Of a stretch of 61,793 nucleotides of DNA, positions 18,182 through 26,930 are shown piece by piece (position 1 is the stretch's first letter; every line of letters starts with the position of its first letter). Position numbers and translations under genes: made by a program. The notes below the pieces were generated by a model that saw only the letters and a program-made list of their open reading frames with translations, was not told the DNA's origin and searched no databases. The stretch is from positions 1 to 61,793 of the forward strand of contig VHBA01000008.1 in the NCBI GenBank assembly GCA_016872175.1, given 5' to 3'. This stretch comes from Sphingomonadales bacterium (lineage in GTDB: Bacteria; Bacteroidota; Bacteroidia; NS11-12g; UBA955).

Positions 18182-19285
18182 GTGAAGATAGCAATTTTAA
18201 AAGAAACCCGTGATCGTGAGCAGCGGGTGGCGGTTTCGCCTCAGGTGGCAGCTACCTGGGTGAAGCAGGGTTTAGAAGTTTCTGTTGAATCTGGTGCCGG
18301 AGCAGGCAGCTGGTTCAGCGATCAGCAATACACTGATGCGGGAGCCAAGTCAGGCAGCCAAAAAGATGTACTGAATGGCGCTAGCATTGTCATGAAAATC
18401 AATCCGCCGACAGTGGAAGAAATTGCTGCTTTGCCCGAAGGATGTCTGCTTTGCAGTTTACTATACCATCGCAGCAACGCTGAAACCATTGCAGCGCTAA
18501 ACGCGAAAAAGATTTCGGCCATTTCCCTGGATGCCATTCCGCGCATCTCTAGGGCTCAGGCCATGGATGTGCTGAGTTCCCAGTCAAATCTGGCAGGTTA
18601 TATGGCAGTAATCAAAGGCGCTGGCCATCTGGATAAAATATTTCCTTTGTTGATGACAGCCGCAGGCACTATCACGCCGGCGCGTGTGTTGATTTTTGGT
18701 GTCGGTGTGGCAGGATTGCAGGCCATTGCAACAGCCAAAAGGCTCGGAGCCATTGTGGAAGCAACGGATGTTCGCCCTGAAACCAAAGAGCAGGTAGAAT
18801 CCCTTGGTGGTAAATTCATTGAGGTAAAAGGAGCGGAAGTGGGCTCTGAAGGCGGATATGCCAAGGAAGCTACCGAAGAATACCGTGCTAAACAGCGCGA
18901 AGCTGTTAATAAATCGCTGGCACAGGCCGATTTGGTTATCACTACAGCATTGGTACCCGGCCGCAAAGCGCCCATTCTTGTGGATGAAGAGCAGGTAGGT
19001 ATGATGAAGCCCGGCTCTGTACTAATAGACATGGCCGCTGAACAAGGAGGCAATTGTGTGTATACCAAACCCTATGAAGTTGTGAATAAAAATGGTGTAC
19101 GTATTGTGGGCGCTGCTAATATGGCTTCGGAACTGCCCATCAATGCCAGCGAATTGTTTGCCAAGAATTTGGTGGAATTGATGAAGCTCATAGCCCCGAA
19201 ATCGGAGTTGGTGTTGGATGTTAACGATGAGATAGTTACCGGTTGTCTAATATGCCTCGGTGGTGAAATTCGGCACTCTGGTTAA
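18182..19285 (+). CDS. pntAA: NAD(P) transhydrogenase alpha subunit, part 1 (soluble NAD(H)-binding domain I)
   Basis: Soluble domain I of proton-translocating transhydrogenase, which passes hydride between NAD(H) and NADP(H) at the expense of the proton gradient. At 367 residues it has the alanine dehydrogenase/PntA fold. Visible are the N-terminal KETRDREQRVAVSP, RAQAMDVLSSQSNLAGYMA and the Rossmann motif FGVGVAGLQAI. The start is GTG at 18182, which gives the MKIAILKE N-terminus of the family. It is the first of three genes of the split-subunit form (alpha-1, alpha-2, beta), with 26 nt to pntAB. Confidence 0.94.
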   Translation: MKIAILKETRDREQRVAVSPQVAATWVKQGLEVSVESGAGAGSWFSDQQYTDAGAKSGSQKDVLNGASIVMKINPPTVEEIAALPEGCLLCSLLYHRSNAETIAALNAKKISAISLDAIPRISRAQAMDVLSSQSNLAGYMAVIKGAGHLDKIFPLLMTAAGTITPARVLIFGVGVAGLQAIATAKRLGAIVEATDVRPETKEQVESLGGKFIEVKGAEVGSEGGYAKEATEEYRAKQREAVNKSLAQADLVITTALVPGRKAPILVDEEQVGMMKPGSVLIDMAAEQGGNCVYTKPYEVVNKNGVRIVGAANMASELPINASELFAKNLVELMKLIAPKSELVLDVNDEIVTGCLICLGGEIRHSG

Positions 19286-19311
19286 TTTTAAAATAAAAGT
19301 ATAAAAAAATA

Positions 19312-19638
19312 ATGGACACAATATTCAATTTCATCGGAGAAAATATCTCCATGATATACCTGGTAATACTCATGGTTTTCGTGGGTATTGAATTAATAGG
19401 GCATGTGCCCAGTGTGCTTCACACGCCACTCATGAGCGGTGCCAATGCCATTCACGGGGTTGTACTCATTGGGGCAATTTATGTGATGGGACATGCGGCT
19501 GAAGATGATATGTTTAGCCTGGTTGTAGGCTTTATTGGGGTTATTGTAGGAACCTTAAACGTAATCGGCGGATTTGTAGTTACAGACCGTATGTTGGAAA
19601 TGTTTAAGAAGAAACCCGAGAAAGGAGCCAAATCATGA
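19312..19638 (+). CDS. pntAB: NAD(P) transhydrogenase alpha subunit, part 2 (membrane domain)
   Basis: A 108-residue membrane subunit with three to four hydrophobic helices forming part of proton-channel domain II. Conserved features are GIELIGHVPSVLHTPLMSGANAIHG near residues 25-47 (seen in pieces) and IGVIVGTLNVIGGFVVTDRML. Its stop overlaps the ATG of pntB by 4 bp (ATGA), so translation is coupled. Confidence 0.94.
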   Translation: MDTIFNFIGENISMIYLVILMVFVGIELIGHVPSVLHTPLMSGANAIHGVVLIGAIYVMGHAAEDDMFSLVVGFIGVIVGTLNVIGGFVVTDRMLEMFKKKPEKGAKS

Positions 19639-21076
19639 AACATGTACAAGAAGTATTGTTCCTGCTGGGCTCACTGGGCTTTGTAGTGGGATTGAAAATG
19701 ATGGGCAAACCCGACAGTGCCCGCAAAGGCAATCTTGTGGCTGCGGCAGGTATGCTGTTTGCTGTGCTGGGGATCATGTTTTTTAAACATGGCGAAGAAG
19801 GAATTCATGTGGTTAACAATGTGGGCCTGATTGCCGCTGCTATTGGTGTTGGAACCCTCGTAGGGTGGCTTATGGCCAAGCGTGTGCAAATGACTGCCAT
19901 GCCTGAAATGGTGTCGCTGTTCAACGGAATGGGTGGTTTATGTGCGGCCCTCATTTCCTTGCTGGAATGGAAGTTTAAAGGCGATGCAATCGCCACCATG
20001 CCTGCAGGCGAATATTTGGCTATCATCGCCGGTTTGATTATCGGAACTGTTTCATTTGTGGGAAGTATTGTAGCCTGGGGTAAACTCAGCGGTAAGCTGG
20101 GCGATTTTCGTTTTCCGGGCCAACAGTTCATCAATATCATCATGCTGCTTGCCATTGCAGGAACCGCGTGGATGAACTTCAGTGCTGCAGCAAATGGCAA
20201 TATGCTGTATTTCTATCTTGTAATAATTCTGGCAGCTGTTTATGGATTACTGTTTGTTTTCCCCATTGGAGGCGCCGATATGCCTGTGGTGATTTCGTTA
20301 CTTAACTCGCCGATATGCCTGTGGTGATTTCGTTACTTAACTCCTTTACAGGTGTAGCTGCTGCCTGCGGCGGATTTTTATACCACAACAATGTAATGCT
20401 GATGGGCGGCGTACTGGTGGGTTCTGCCGGAACAATACTTACAATCGTAATGTGCAAAGCCATGAACCGCAGTCTTACGAATGTGCTTATTGGTGCTGTG
20501 GGAGGTAATTCTGCAGTAACCTCCTCGTCAAGTAAATCAGGTGGTACTGTGCGCGAAGTTCAGGCCACCGATGTGGCTATCCTGATGAAATATGCTCAGA
20601 AGGTTATTGTGGTTCCCGGTTATGGGCTGGCAGTAGCCCAGGCGCAGCACGTGGTGCACGAACTGGAAGGACTTCTGGAATCTGAAGGGGTTGAAGTGAA
20701 ATATGCCATTCATCCTGTTGCCGGACGTATGCCCGGACACATGAACGTATTGCTGGCAGAGAGTAACGTTAGCTACGATAAACTTTTGGAAATGGAACAC
20801 ATCAACCCCGAATTTGCTACCACAGACGTGGTGCTGGTGGTAGGAGCCAATGATGTGGTGAATCCTGCGGCCAAAACCGATCCGGCAAGCCCCATTTACG
20901 GGATGCCTATTTTGGACGTTGAAAATGCCAAACAGATTGTGGTGCTTAAGCGAAGCATGAAATCAGGGTATGCCGGCATTGAAAACGAATTGTTTTACAA
21001 CAGCAAGTGCGGTATGCTCTTCGGCGATGCCAAAGCAAGCCTGCAAAAGCTGGTAAATGAAGTAAAAACGCTGTAA
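19635..21076 (+). pseudogene. pntB: NAD(P) transhydrogenase beta subunit, frame broken by a 35-bp tandem duplication
   Basis: Beta subunit with the remaining membrane helices of domain II and the NADP(H)-binding domain III. The N-terminal part (19635-20327) has the helices and EMVSLFNGMGGLCAAL. The C-terminal part (in frame up to 21076) has VPGYGLAVAQAQH, the PVAGRMPGHMNVLLAE motif and VGANDVVNPAA, all hallmarks of domain III. The frame is interrupted by an exact 35-bp repeat at 20274-20343, which repeats the coding of DMPVVISLLNS. Removing one copy gives 468 residues, a normal PntB. Since the rest of the operon is intact, the lesion is probably not real. Confidence 0.9.
20274..20343. repeat. 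Exact 35-bp tandem duplication in pntB
   Basis: Identical copies 20274-20308 and 20309-20343, each beginning GCCGATATGCC. 35 bp is 2 mod 3, hence a frameshift. Confidence 0.95.
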
Positions 21077-21123
21077 ATCAAAATTGGCGGGCTACGGTTT
21101 ATTGCCGTAATTTGCAGTATACG

Positions 21124-23304
21124 ATGAGGCAGGGTATTCTTTCCGCACTGATTTTTTTCTGTACTTCGGCATTTGCCCAGTCATACTATTACCAGCTGCC
21201 GCAAAAAGGCAATCCTGGAGGACTAAACCGTGAAAATGACCAGGAAAGTGATAACGGTGGAGGCTGGGTGCTCATCATGGATTCTGCGGCAAAGGCTTCC
21301 TACTCCGCTATTCAGGCACTTCCCATCGGTTTTGATTTTCGTTTTGCAGGCCAACCGGTAACCCACTTTAAAGTAAGTAGCACCGGGTTTCTCACATTTG
21401 ATACATTGGCAGCAAACACGCCAATAACTGGACCGGAAGCGCTTCCCAGCAATAACTTACCTAACAAAACCATTTCCATCTGGGGAATGGGTGCCAATGG
21501 CGACAATGATAAAGTCATTTGTAAGGTCATTGGCAATCCGCCTAACAGGCAGTTCTGGGTTAAGTTCTACAGCATGAGCACACCCAGGCAGTTCTGGGTT
21601 AAGTTCTACAGCATGAGCACACCCGGTGACAGCCTGTCATTCACCTACTGGAGTATGGTGCTGGAAGAAGGTACGCATCATATTTACCTGGTTTCCATGA
21701 GCCACGGTGCTGTGCGTGATTATGTTTCGCCGAAGCATACGCCCGGTATTCAGAATACTGTCAGCAACGCCACTATGATTAGCGGCAGTCCCAATGTTGT
21801 AAATACTGCTTTGGGCGAATCTTATAAAGACAATTTTTATTACCGTTTTATTTATGGTAATCAGCCTGCTACTGATGTTTCAGTAATGTCATTTCCGATG
21901 CCGGTTTTAACCCTTGCGGGGAATAATAATGCGGTTAAAGTTGTGGTGAAAAATGAAGGAGCACAAGCTGTATCGTCTTTAAAGCTGAATTATCAGGTAA
22001 ACAATGGAATTATTCAGTCGTTTAACCTCAGCGGATTAAACATATTACCATCTTCGGGTTCCATTGATACACTCACTACGGCAGGAAACATTCCGGCTGT
22101 TACACCCGGCGACAAACAACTGGTTAAAGTTTGGGTGAGCGATGTGAATGGGGGTTCTGAGCCTAACAAAACCAATGATAGTGCAGTTTCCCATACCACG
22201 GTTTATGCAGGAACAGCGCCCAAGGCGGACAAAGTGCTCCTTGAATACGCAACCGGCGCCTGGTGCGCTGATTGTCCGCCCGCTGATGCCGTGGTGGAGG
22301 AAATGAAAAAGCAGCTGGGAGATACACTTATTGCCATTGCCCACCATACACTAGATGGAATGGCTCTTACAGGTGATTCTTTGGTAAACGAAAAACTTGA
22401 TTCTTTTCCATCGGCAACCATACAAAGGGCTTTCAGTCCTTCCAACCAACAAATTGAGTTTGAAAGCTCCGGCAACTGGACTTACGCTGTTCGCAACGCA
22501 GCCCAAAAGCAGCGCTGGGCAGATATACGCGTAATCAATATGCAATTGGATACACAAGGCTTGCTCACATGGAAAATGAAGGTAAAAATGCTGGATTATG
22601 CAGCTAAATCAGATGTGAGGATAGGAAGTATAGTGGTAGAAGATAATATCCGTGGCAACGGGCAGGCATATGATCAGCAGATTGCCAATAAATATCTCAT
22701 AGCTGACGGAAGTTCCTTTAAAGGTAAATCCAGCCCGCTGGTGGGTTACTATCACCAAAATGTGCCTGTTTCTGTACCCAGTGGTATTTGGGGCGCTCCT
22801 ATTTCAACTGCCAACGATGTTCTGAAGCCCGGAGATAGTTTTGAATGGAGCATGAGTTTCCGTTTTCCCAAGTTGCTGAAAAAAGAATTCATGGCCGGTA
22901 CGGCTCAATATTCTCCAAAAGGAACGGATGTTTTTGTTGCCGGTAAGCCCATTGATATGAGGGTGGTTGGGTTTTTAGCCTTATACGGACAAGACGGAGA
23001 ACGAAAAGTATTGTCTGTCAACCAGTCCAAACTGTGGGATGTGAATATGAAGAGCCGTAACCTCAGCAAATCATCCATGCGCCTGTATCCCAATCCTGCT
23101 GCCGGACAGACGTTGTTGGTTACGGGCATGACAGGGGAGAAGCGTCTTGTTTTGTTATACCCCTCAGGCCGTGTGGTAAGGGAGTTTGCAACCCGCGAAA
23201 CCGATGTTGTTATCTCAACAGAAAATCTTTCTGATGGAATTTACTACCTGCAATGCATTGGCATTGAAGGTTCCAGGAAGGTTACCCTGATGGTTCGTCA
23301 CTGA
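21124..23304 (+). CDS. Secreted Omp28-like thioredoxin-fold protein with T9SS sorting domain
   Basis: About 726 residues from the ATG at 21124 (an in-frame TTG at 21112 is less likely, because the signal peptide MRQGILSALIFF...AFAQ starts at the ATG). A beta-sandwich N-terminal region is followed by a CARDB-like segment (about 265-365) and an Omp28-like thioredoxin-fold domain whose redox motif is WCADCPP (Cys381, Cys384). The C-terminal type A sorting domain begins at RLYPNPAAGQTLL. In the N-terminal region 13 residues (RQFWVKFYSMSTP) occur twice, owing to a 39-bp exact repeat. The stop overlaps the convergent yyaL gene by 7 bp. Confidence 0.85.
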   Translation: MRQGILSALIFFCTSAFAQSYYYQLPQKGNPGGLNRENDQESDNGGGWVLIMDSAAKASYSAIQALPIGFDFRFAGQPVTHFKVSSTGFLTFDTLAANTPITGPEALPSNNLPNKTISIWGMGANGDNDKVICKVIGNPPNRQFWVKFYSMSTPRQFWVKFYSMSTPGDSLSFTYWSMVLEEGTHHIYLVSMSHGAVRDYVSPKHTPGIQNTVSNATMISGSPNVVNTALGESYKDNFYYRFIYGNQPATDVSVMSFPMPVLTLAGNNNAVKVVVKNEGAQAVSSLKLNYQVNNGIIQSFNLSGLNILPSSGSIDTLTTAGNIPAVTPGDKQLVKVWVSDVNGGSEPNKTNDSAVSHTTVYAGTAPKADKVLLEYATGAWCADCPPADAVVEEMKKQLGDTLIAIAHHTLDGMALTGDSLVNEKLDSFPSATIQRAFSPSNQQIEFESSGNWTYAVRNAAQKQRWADIRVINMQLDTQGLLTWKMKVKMLDYAAKSDVRIGSIVVEDNIRGNGQAYDQQIANKYLIADGSSFKGKSSPLVGYYHQNVPVSVPSGIWGAPISTANDVLKPGDSFEWSMSFRFPKLLKKEFMAGTAQYSPKGTDVFVAGKPIDMRVVGFLALYGQDGERKVLSVNQSKLWDVNMKSRNLSKSSMRLYPNPAAGQTLLVTGMTGEKRLVLLYPSGRVVREFATRETDVVISTENLSDGIYYLQCIGIEGSRKVTLMVRH
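21547..21624. repeat. Exact 39-bp tandem duplication in the Omp28-like gene
   Basis: Identical copies 21547-21585 and 21586-21624, each beginning AGGCAGTTCTGG. In frame, adding 13 residues. Confidence 0.95.
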
Positions 23305-25334
23305 TGCAGGGAAATCAGGTCCTGAATCATGTCAATGGCCTGTTCGGCTGAATGAACGGGTTCCAGGCAGGTTTCACCCAGACAAACATAAATATGCAGC
23401 GTATCGGTTTTTTTACGGGTAAACTGGGGTAAATCACTTTCAGTTTCTGTGAAAGATACCTGTGCATGCGCGGGTAGGGCAAAGCACATTTTTTGCGCAG
23501 CATGCTGCGAATCTGGACCTGTGCAGGAAACCTGAATAAATCCTCCGGAAGAAGCCAGCGCCAGACGGCCCCAGTTGCTGTACCAGCCGGGATATTCAGC
23601 CAATTGTTTTTTAACAAATCCCATCAAATCCATCCCCATGGCAATAAAGCCCGGTTTTTGATAGATGGTGCCCAGTTTGCAAAGGCAATGTGCCATCACC
23701 GATACCGAACTGTTCATCACATCATCGGCCAGGTCTGTTTTTCTTACAATCAGGCTTTCGCCGTCTTCCGGGGTGAAATACCAAGTGCCGGTTTCGGGGT
23801 CGCGGAACTTTTGAATGGCTTGTTCATTATGGGTTTTGGCAAAATTGGCATATTCCTCTTTCCCGGTAGCCGTGTACAATGCAATGAGACCTTCCGTTAT
23901 ACAGGCATAATCTTCCAGAAAGGCGGTAATACCGGCTTTGCCGCGGCTGTGAATGCGATACAAGGATTTGTTTTGCCAAAGATTTTTTTGAATCCAACTG
24001 GCCAACTGCTCTGCCTTTTGGATATAATCCGAATTTTTGAGGTACAAACCCGCATCTGCCAGTGCTTTCAGCATCAGTCCATTCCAGGCGGCAATGATTT
24101 TATTGTCCAATGCGGGACGAGGCCGCAAATCCTGAAAATCGCGAAGCTTTTGTTTAACAGTACGAAGCAGTGCGGTGTAGCTACTCACATCGATATTGAG
24201 TGATTCGAGGACTTGCAAGGGTGCAAGATTTCGGTGGAGAATATTGTATCCATGCTCCCAGTTGCCGGTTTCTGTGAAGGAAAAAATGGTTTTGGAAAAT
24301 TCCAGTTCTTCCGCATCAAGGCATTGTTCCAGTTCGGCATGACTGAATACGTAAAATTTACCCTCTACGCCTTCGCTATCGGCATCCAGTGCACTGTAAA
24401 AGGCATGGCCATCATGTAGCTCATTTAAGCAAAACTTAATGCATTCTGTGGCGATTTCTTTGTAAAGCGGAGCATCAGAAATGGCATAAGCACGGCTATA
24501 TAAACTGATGAGTTGTGCATTGTCATACAGCATTTTTTCGAAGTGGGGTGCAAACCATTTCCCATCGGTGCTGTAGCGGCAAAATCCGCCTCGCAAATAA
24601 TCGTAGATGCCGCCATTGCCCATTTTAAGCAAGGAAAGATGGGTAAAATCCAGTGCCTCTTCGTTACCGGTTTGTAAATAGTAATCCAGTAAAAATTCGT
24701 ATTGGTTGGGAAGTGGAAACTTCGGCACCCGGTTTGCCCCGCCTTCTTCCCAGTCAAATCCCTCGGCCAGTTTTTCATACAGCGAAGGTATTTCTGCTTT
24801 GCCGAATTGAGAGGCACCGGCAGCCATAACATCATTCATCCCCCTAAGCCCGTTCATTACTTTGCCAGCATATTCCAAAGCCTTTTCCCTTTCATGGTTC
24901 CATAGGCTGTTGATTTGCAGTAAAATCTGCTGCCATTTGTCGATGGGGAAGTAGGTGCCGGCGTAGATGGGGCTTCCATCGGGCAGACAAAATACATTCA
25001 GTGGCCAGCCACCACGTCCGGTCATCAGCTGGCAAGCATCCATGTAAACCATGTCTATATCAGGGCGCTCTTCGCGGTCTACCTTCACATTGATGAAAAA
25101 CAAATTCATCAATTCAGCGGTTTTTTCATCTTCAAAACATTCCTTTTCCATTACATGGCACCAGTGGCAGGCACTGTACCCAACACTTATTAGCACGGGT
25201 TTATTTTCACGCTGTGCCTGTTGCCAGAGCTCGCTGTGCCATTCAATCCAGTTTACGGGATTGTGGGCATGCTGCAGTAAATATGGACTTCCGGCATGAA
25301 TAAGGTCATTGGTGTGTTTGGGATTGGCTTTCAC
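23298..25334 (-). CDS. yyaL: Thioredoxin domain-containing protein, YyaL/SSP411 family
   Basis: A 678-residue cytoplasmic protein of the DUF255 family: an N-terminal thioredoxin-like domain fused to an (alpha/alpha)6 barrel like N-acylglucosamine 2-epimerases. Diagnostic features are SPYLLQHAHNPVNW (16-29), the redox site CHWCHVME (Cys56, Cys59), DREERPDIDMVYM and TGRGGWPLNVF in the first domain, then GGFCRYSTDGKWFAPHFEKM in the barrel. The biochemical role of the family is poorly established. It has no signal peptide and reads divergently from the 25362 gene. Confidence 0.93.
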   Translation of the reverse strand: MKANPKHTNDLIHAGSPYLLQHAHNPVNWIEWHSELWQQAQRENKPVLISVGYSACHWCHVMEKECFEDEKTAELMNLFFINVKVDREERPDIDMVYMDACQLMTGRGGWPLNVFCLPDGSPIYAGTYFPIDKWQQILLQINSLWNHEREKALEYAGKVMNGLRGMNDVMAAGASQFGKAEIPSLYEKLAEGFDWEEGGANRVPKFPLPNQYEFLLDYYLQTGNEEALDFTHLSLLKMGNGGIYDYLRGGFCRYSTDGKWFAPHFEKMLYDNAQLISLYSRAYAISDAPLYKEIATECIKFCLNELHDGHAFYSALDADSEGVEGKFYVFSHAELEQCLDAEELEFSKTIFSFTETGNWEHGYNILHRNLAPLQVLESLNIDVSSYTALLRTVKQKLRDFQDLRPRPALDNKIIAAWNGLMLKALADAGLYLKNSDYIQKAEQLASWIQKNLWQNKSLYRIHSRGKAGITAFLEDYACITEGLIALYTATGKEEYANFAKTHNEQAIQKFRDPETGTWYFTPEDGESLIVRKTDLADDVMNSSVSVMAHCLCKLGTIYQKPGFIAMGMDLMGFVKKQLAEYPGWYSNWGRLALASSGGFIQVSCTGPDSQHAAQKMCFALPAHAQVSFTETESDLPQFTRKKTDTLHIYVCLGETCLEPVHSAEQAIDMIQDLISLHQ

Positions 25335-25361
25335 GAAAACTTAGTGTTAATTTGAACAATC

Positions 25362-25889
25362 ATGGGCAAAGTTCGTTTGGCATTGTCAATATTCGGCACA
25401 TTAATGCTGATAAATGTTGCATTCAGCCAACAAGTGCTCACCGCAGATACATTGCCCCGTAAATCATTTTTAAACTACCGTGAAGCGGCCGACACACTCT
25501 GGAGCAAACTGTCTCACAGAAAGAAATCTTCGCTGCTGGCCTATACTGCATCGGATTCGGTGTATTACCACATGCTCCGAAAACGAAACCCGGAACTGAG
25601 TGATCAGATTATGCGGGGTTTATGGCTAACCTACGGCTATAAGGTTGACAAGTCTTACAGCAAGGTTTACAAGCAGCTTAAAAAACAGAAAATAAGTTTG
25701 CAGCGCTCAAAAAAAGATACCGTACTGGTGTCATTCGACGCAAAAAATGCGGAGATTATGCGGGTGGAACAATATTTTACCAAAGGAAAACTACAGTATT
25801 GTCTTCGTTTTATGGTCTGGAACGCAGAGGGTGCCTGGTACTATACGGGCGGCATCGATTTTTACGAAGATCGAACCCGGCTGCGTTAA
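25362..25889 (+). CDS. Small exported protein, unknown function
   Basis: 175 residues with a signal peptide (MGKVRLALSIFGTLMLINVAFSQ). The mature part is rich in Lys and Tyr, with a helical first half (NYREAADTLWSKLSHRKK) and a beta-rich second half ending in GAWYYTGGIDFYEDRTRLR. I do not recognise a family. It reads divergently from yyaL, 27 nt apart, and its end overlaps the convergent pyrD by 4 bp. Confidence 0.7.
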   Translation: MGKVRLALSIFGTLMLINVAFSQQVLTADTLPRKSFLNYREAADTLWSKLSHRKKSSLLAYTASDSVYYHMLRKRNPELSDQIMRGLWLTYGYKVDKSYSKVYKQLKKQKISLQRSKKDTVLVSFDAKNAEIMRVEQYFTKGKLQYCLRFMVWNAEGAWYYTGGIDFYEDRTRLR

Positions 25890-26925
25890 AGTCCGGCGAG
25901 CAATTGCTTTACCATGCCCGGTCCCTGATATACAAAACCGGTATACACCTGATACAGATTGGCACCTGACGCTTTTTTCTGCTTAATATCGTTGGCCGTG
26001 AAAATGCCTCCTACACCCATAATTGGATAATCAGGCCCCAGCAATTGTCGTAATTGGGTAATAACTTCATTGCTTTTTTGACTTACAGGAGCTCCGCTCA
26101 ATCCGCCGGCGCCAATATTTTCAAGGGTTTTTATGTCGCAAACCAGCCCTTCTCTTGAGATGGTGGTATTGGTGGCAATTAGGCCTTCAATACCACATTC
26201 ACGAACAGTATCGGCAATTTCCTTTAGTGCTTCCGGTGTCAGATCCGGGGCTATTTTCAGGAGTATGGGCTTTGGGGTTCCGTATTGGCTCCTCAGCTGG
26301 TGCAATTCCCGGAACAGGTTTGTTAAAAATGCTTTCTCTTGCAATTCGCGCAGTCCGGGCGTGTTGGGGCTGCTCACATTCACCACAATGTAATCTACCC
26401 AGGGGTAAATTTTCTCAAAACAGATGCGGTAATCGTCAATGGCTTTCTCGGTGGTCGTCACATTGTTTTCTCGTTGGGCGTAACCTTGTTTTTCCCGATG
26501 TTACCGCCTACAATCAGGCCTTCAGGACGTTTTTTCAGGCGCTCCACCATGGCATCTATGCCTTGGTTGTTGAATCCCATCCGGTTAATCAGCGCCAGGT
26601 CTTTTTTCAGCCTAAACAGCCGCGGTTTTGGGTTGCCATCTTGTGGTATAGGCGTAACGGTTCCCACTTCCACAAAACCAAATCCCAGGTTTTTTAGTAT
26701 ATGCAGCCATCTTGCGTCTTTATCAAAACCGGCTGCCAGACCAATAGGATTGGGAAATTTGATGCCTAGAAAATTTACGGGATGTTCCGTATTGCTGCCA
26801 TATTGATTTTTGATAATGTTCTTTATGACAGGAAGTTTCAGGCCTATGGAAAGTAAATCCATGGCTACATAGTGCGCCTTTTCGGGTGGTAGCAGAAACA
26901 GGAAAAAACGCAGTATGCCGTACAT
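25886..26925 (-). pseudogene. pyrD: Dihydroorotate dehydrogenase (quinone, class 2), split by an imperfect 23-bp duplication
   Basis: Membrane-associated FMN enzyme that oxidises dihydroorotate to orotate with quinone in pyrimidine synthesis. The N-terminal helices (MYGILRFFLFLLPPEKAHYVA), GLAAGFDKD and VEVGTVTP are class 2 features; the second part has VVNVSSPNTPGL with the catalytic Ser, and GVGGIFTANDIK. Between them the frame breaks just after NIGKNKVTPNEK. The sequence at 26451-26473 looks like a diverged copy of the adjacent 26429-26450. Deleting these 23 bp gives ..VTPNEKAIDDYRI.. and a 338-residue protein, the expected size. It follows purH by 5 nt and is probably cotranscribed with it. 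Confidence 0.88.
26429..26473. repeat. Imperfect tandem duplication (22/23 bp) in pyrD
   Basis: 26429-26450 and 26451-26473 align with four mismatches and one single-base gap. Both start with GT and end with TTTCTCG. On the coding strand one unit encodes EKAIDDY and the other would encode a variant EKTM-DDH, as if two alleles had been joined head to tail. Confidence 0.7.
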
Positions 26926-26930
26926 GTTTT

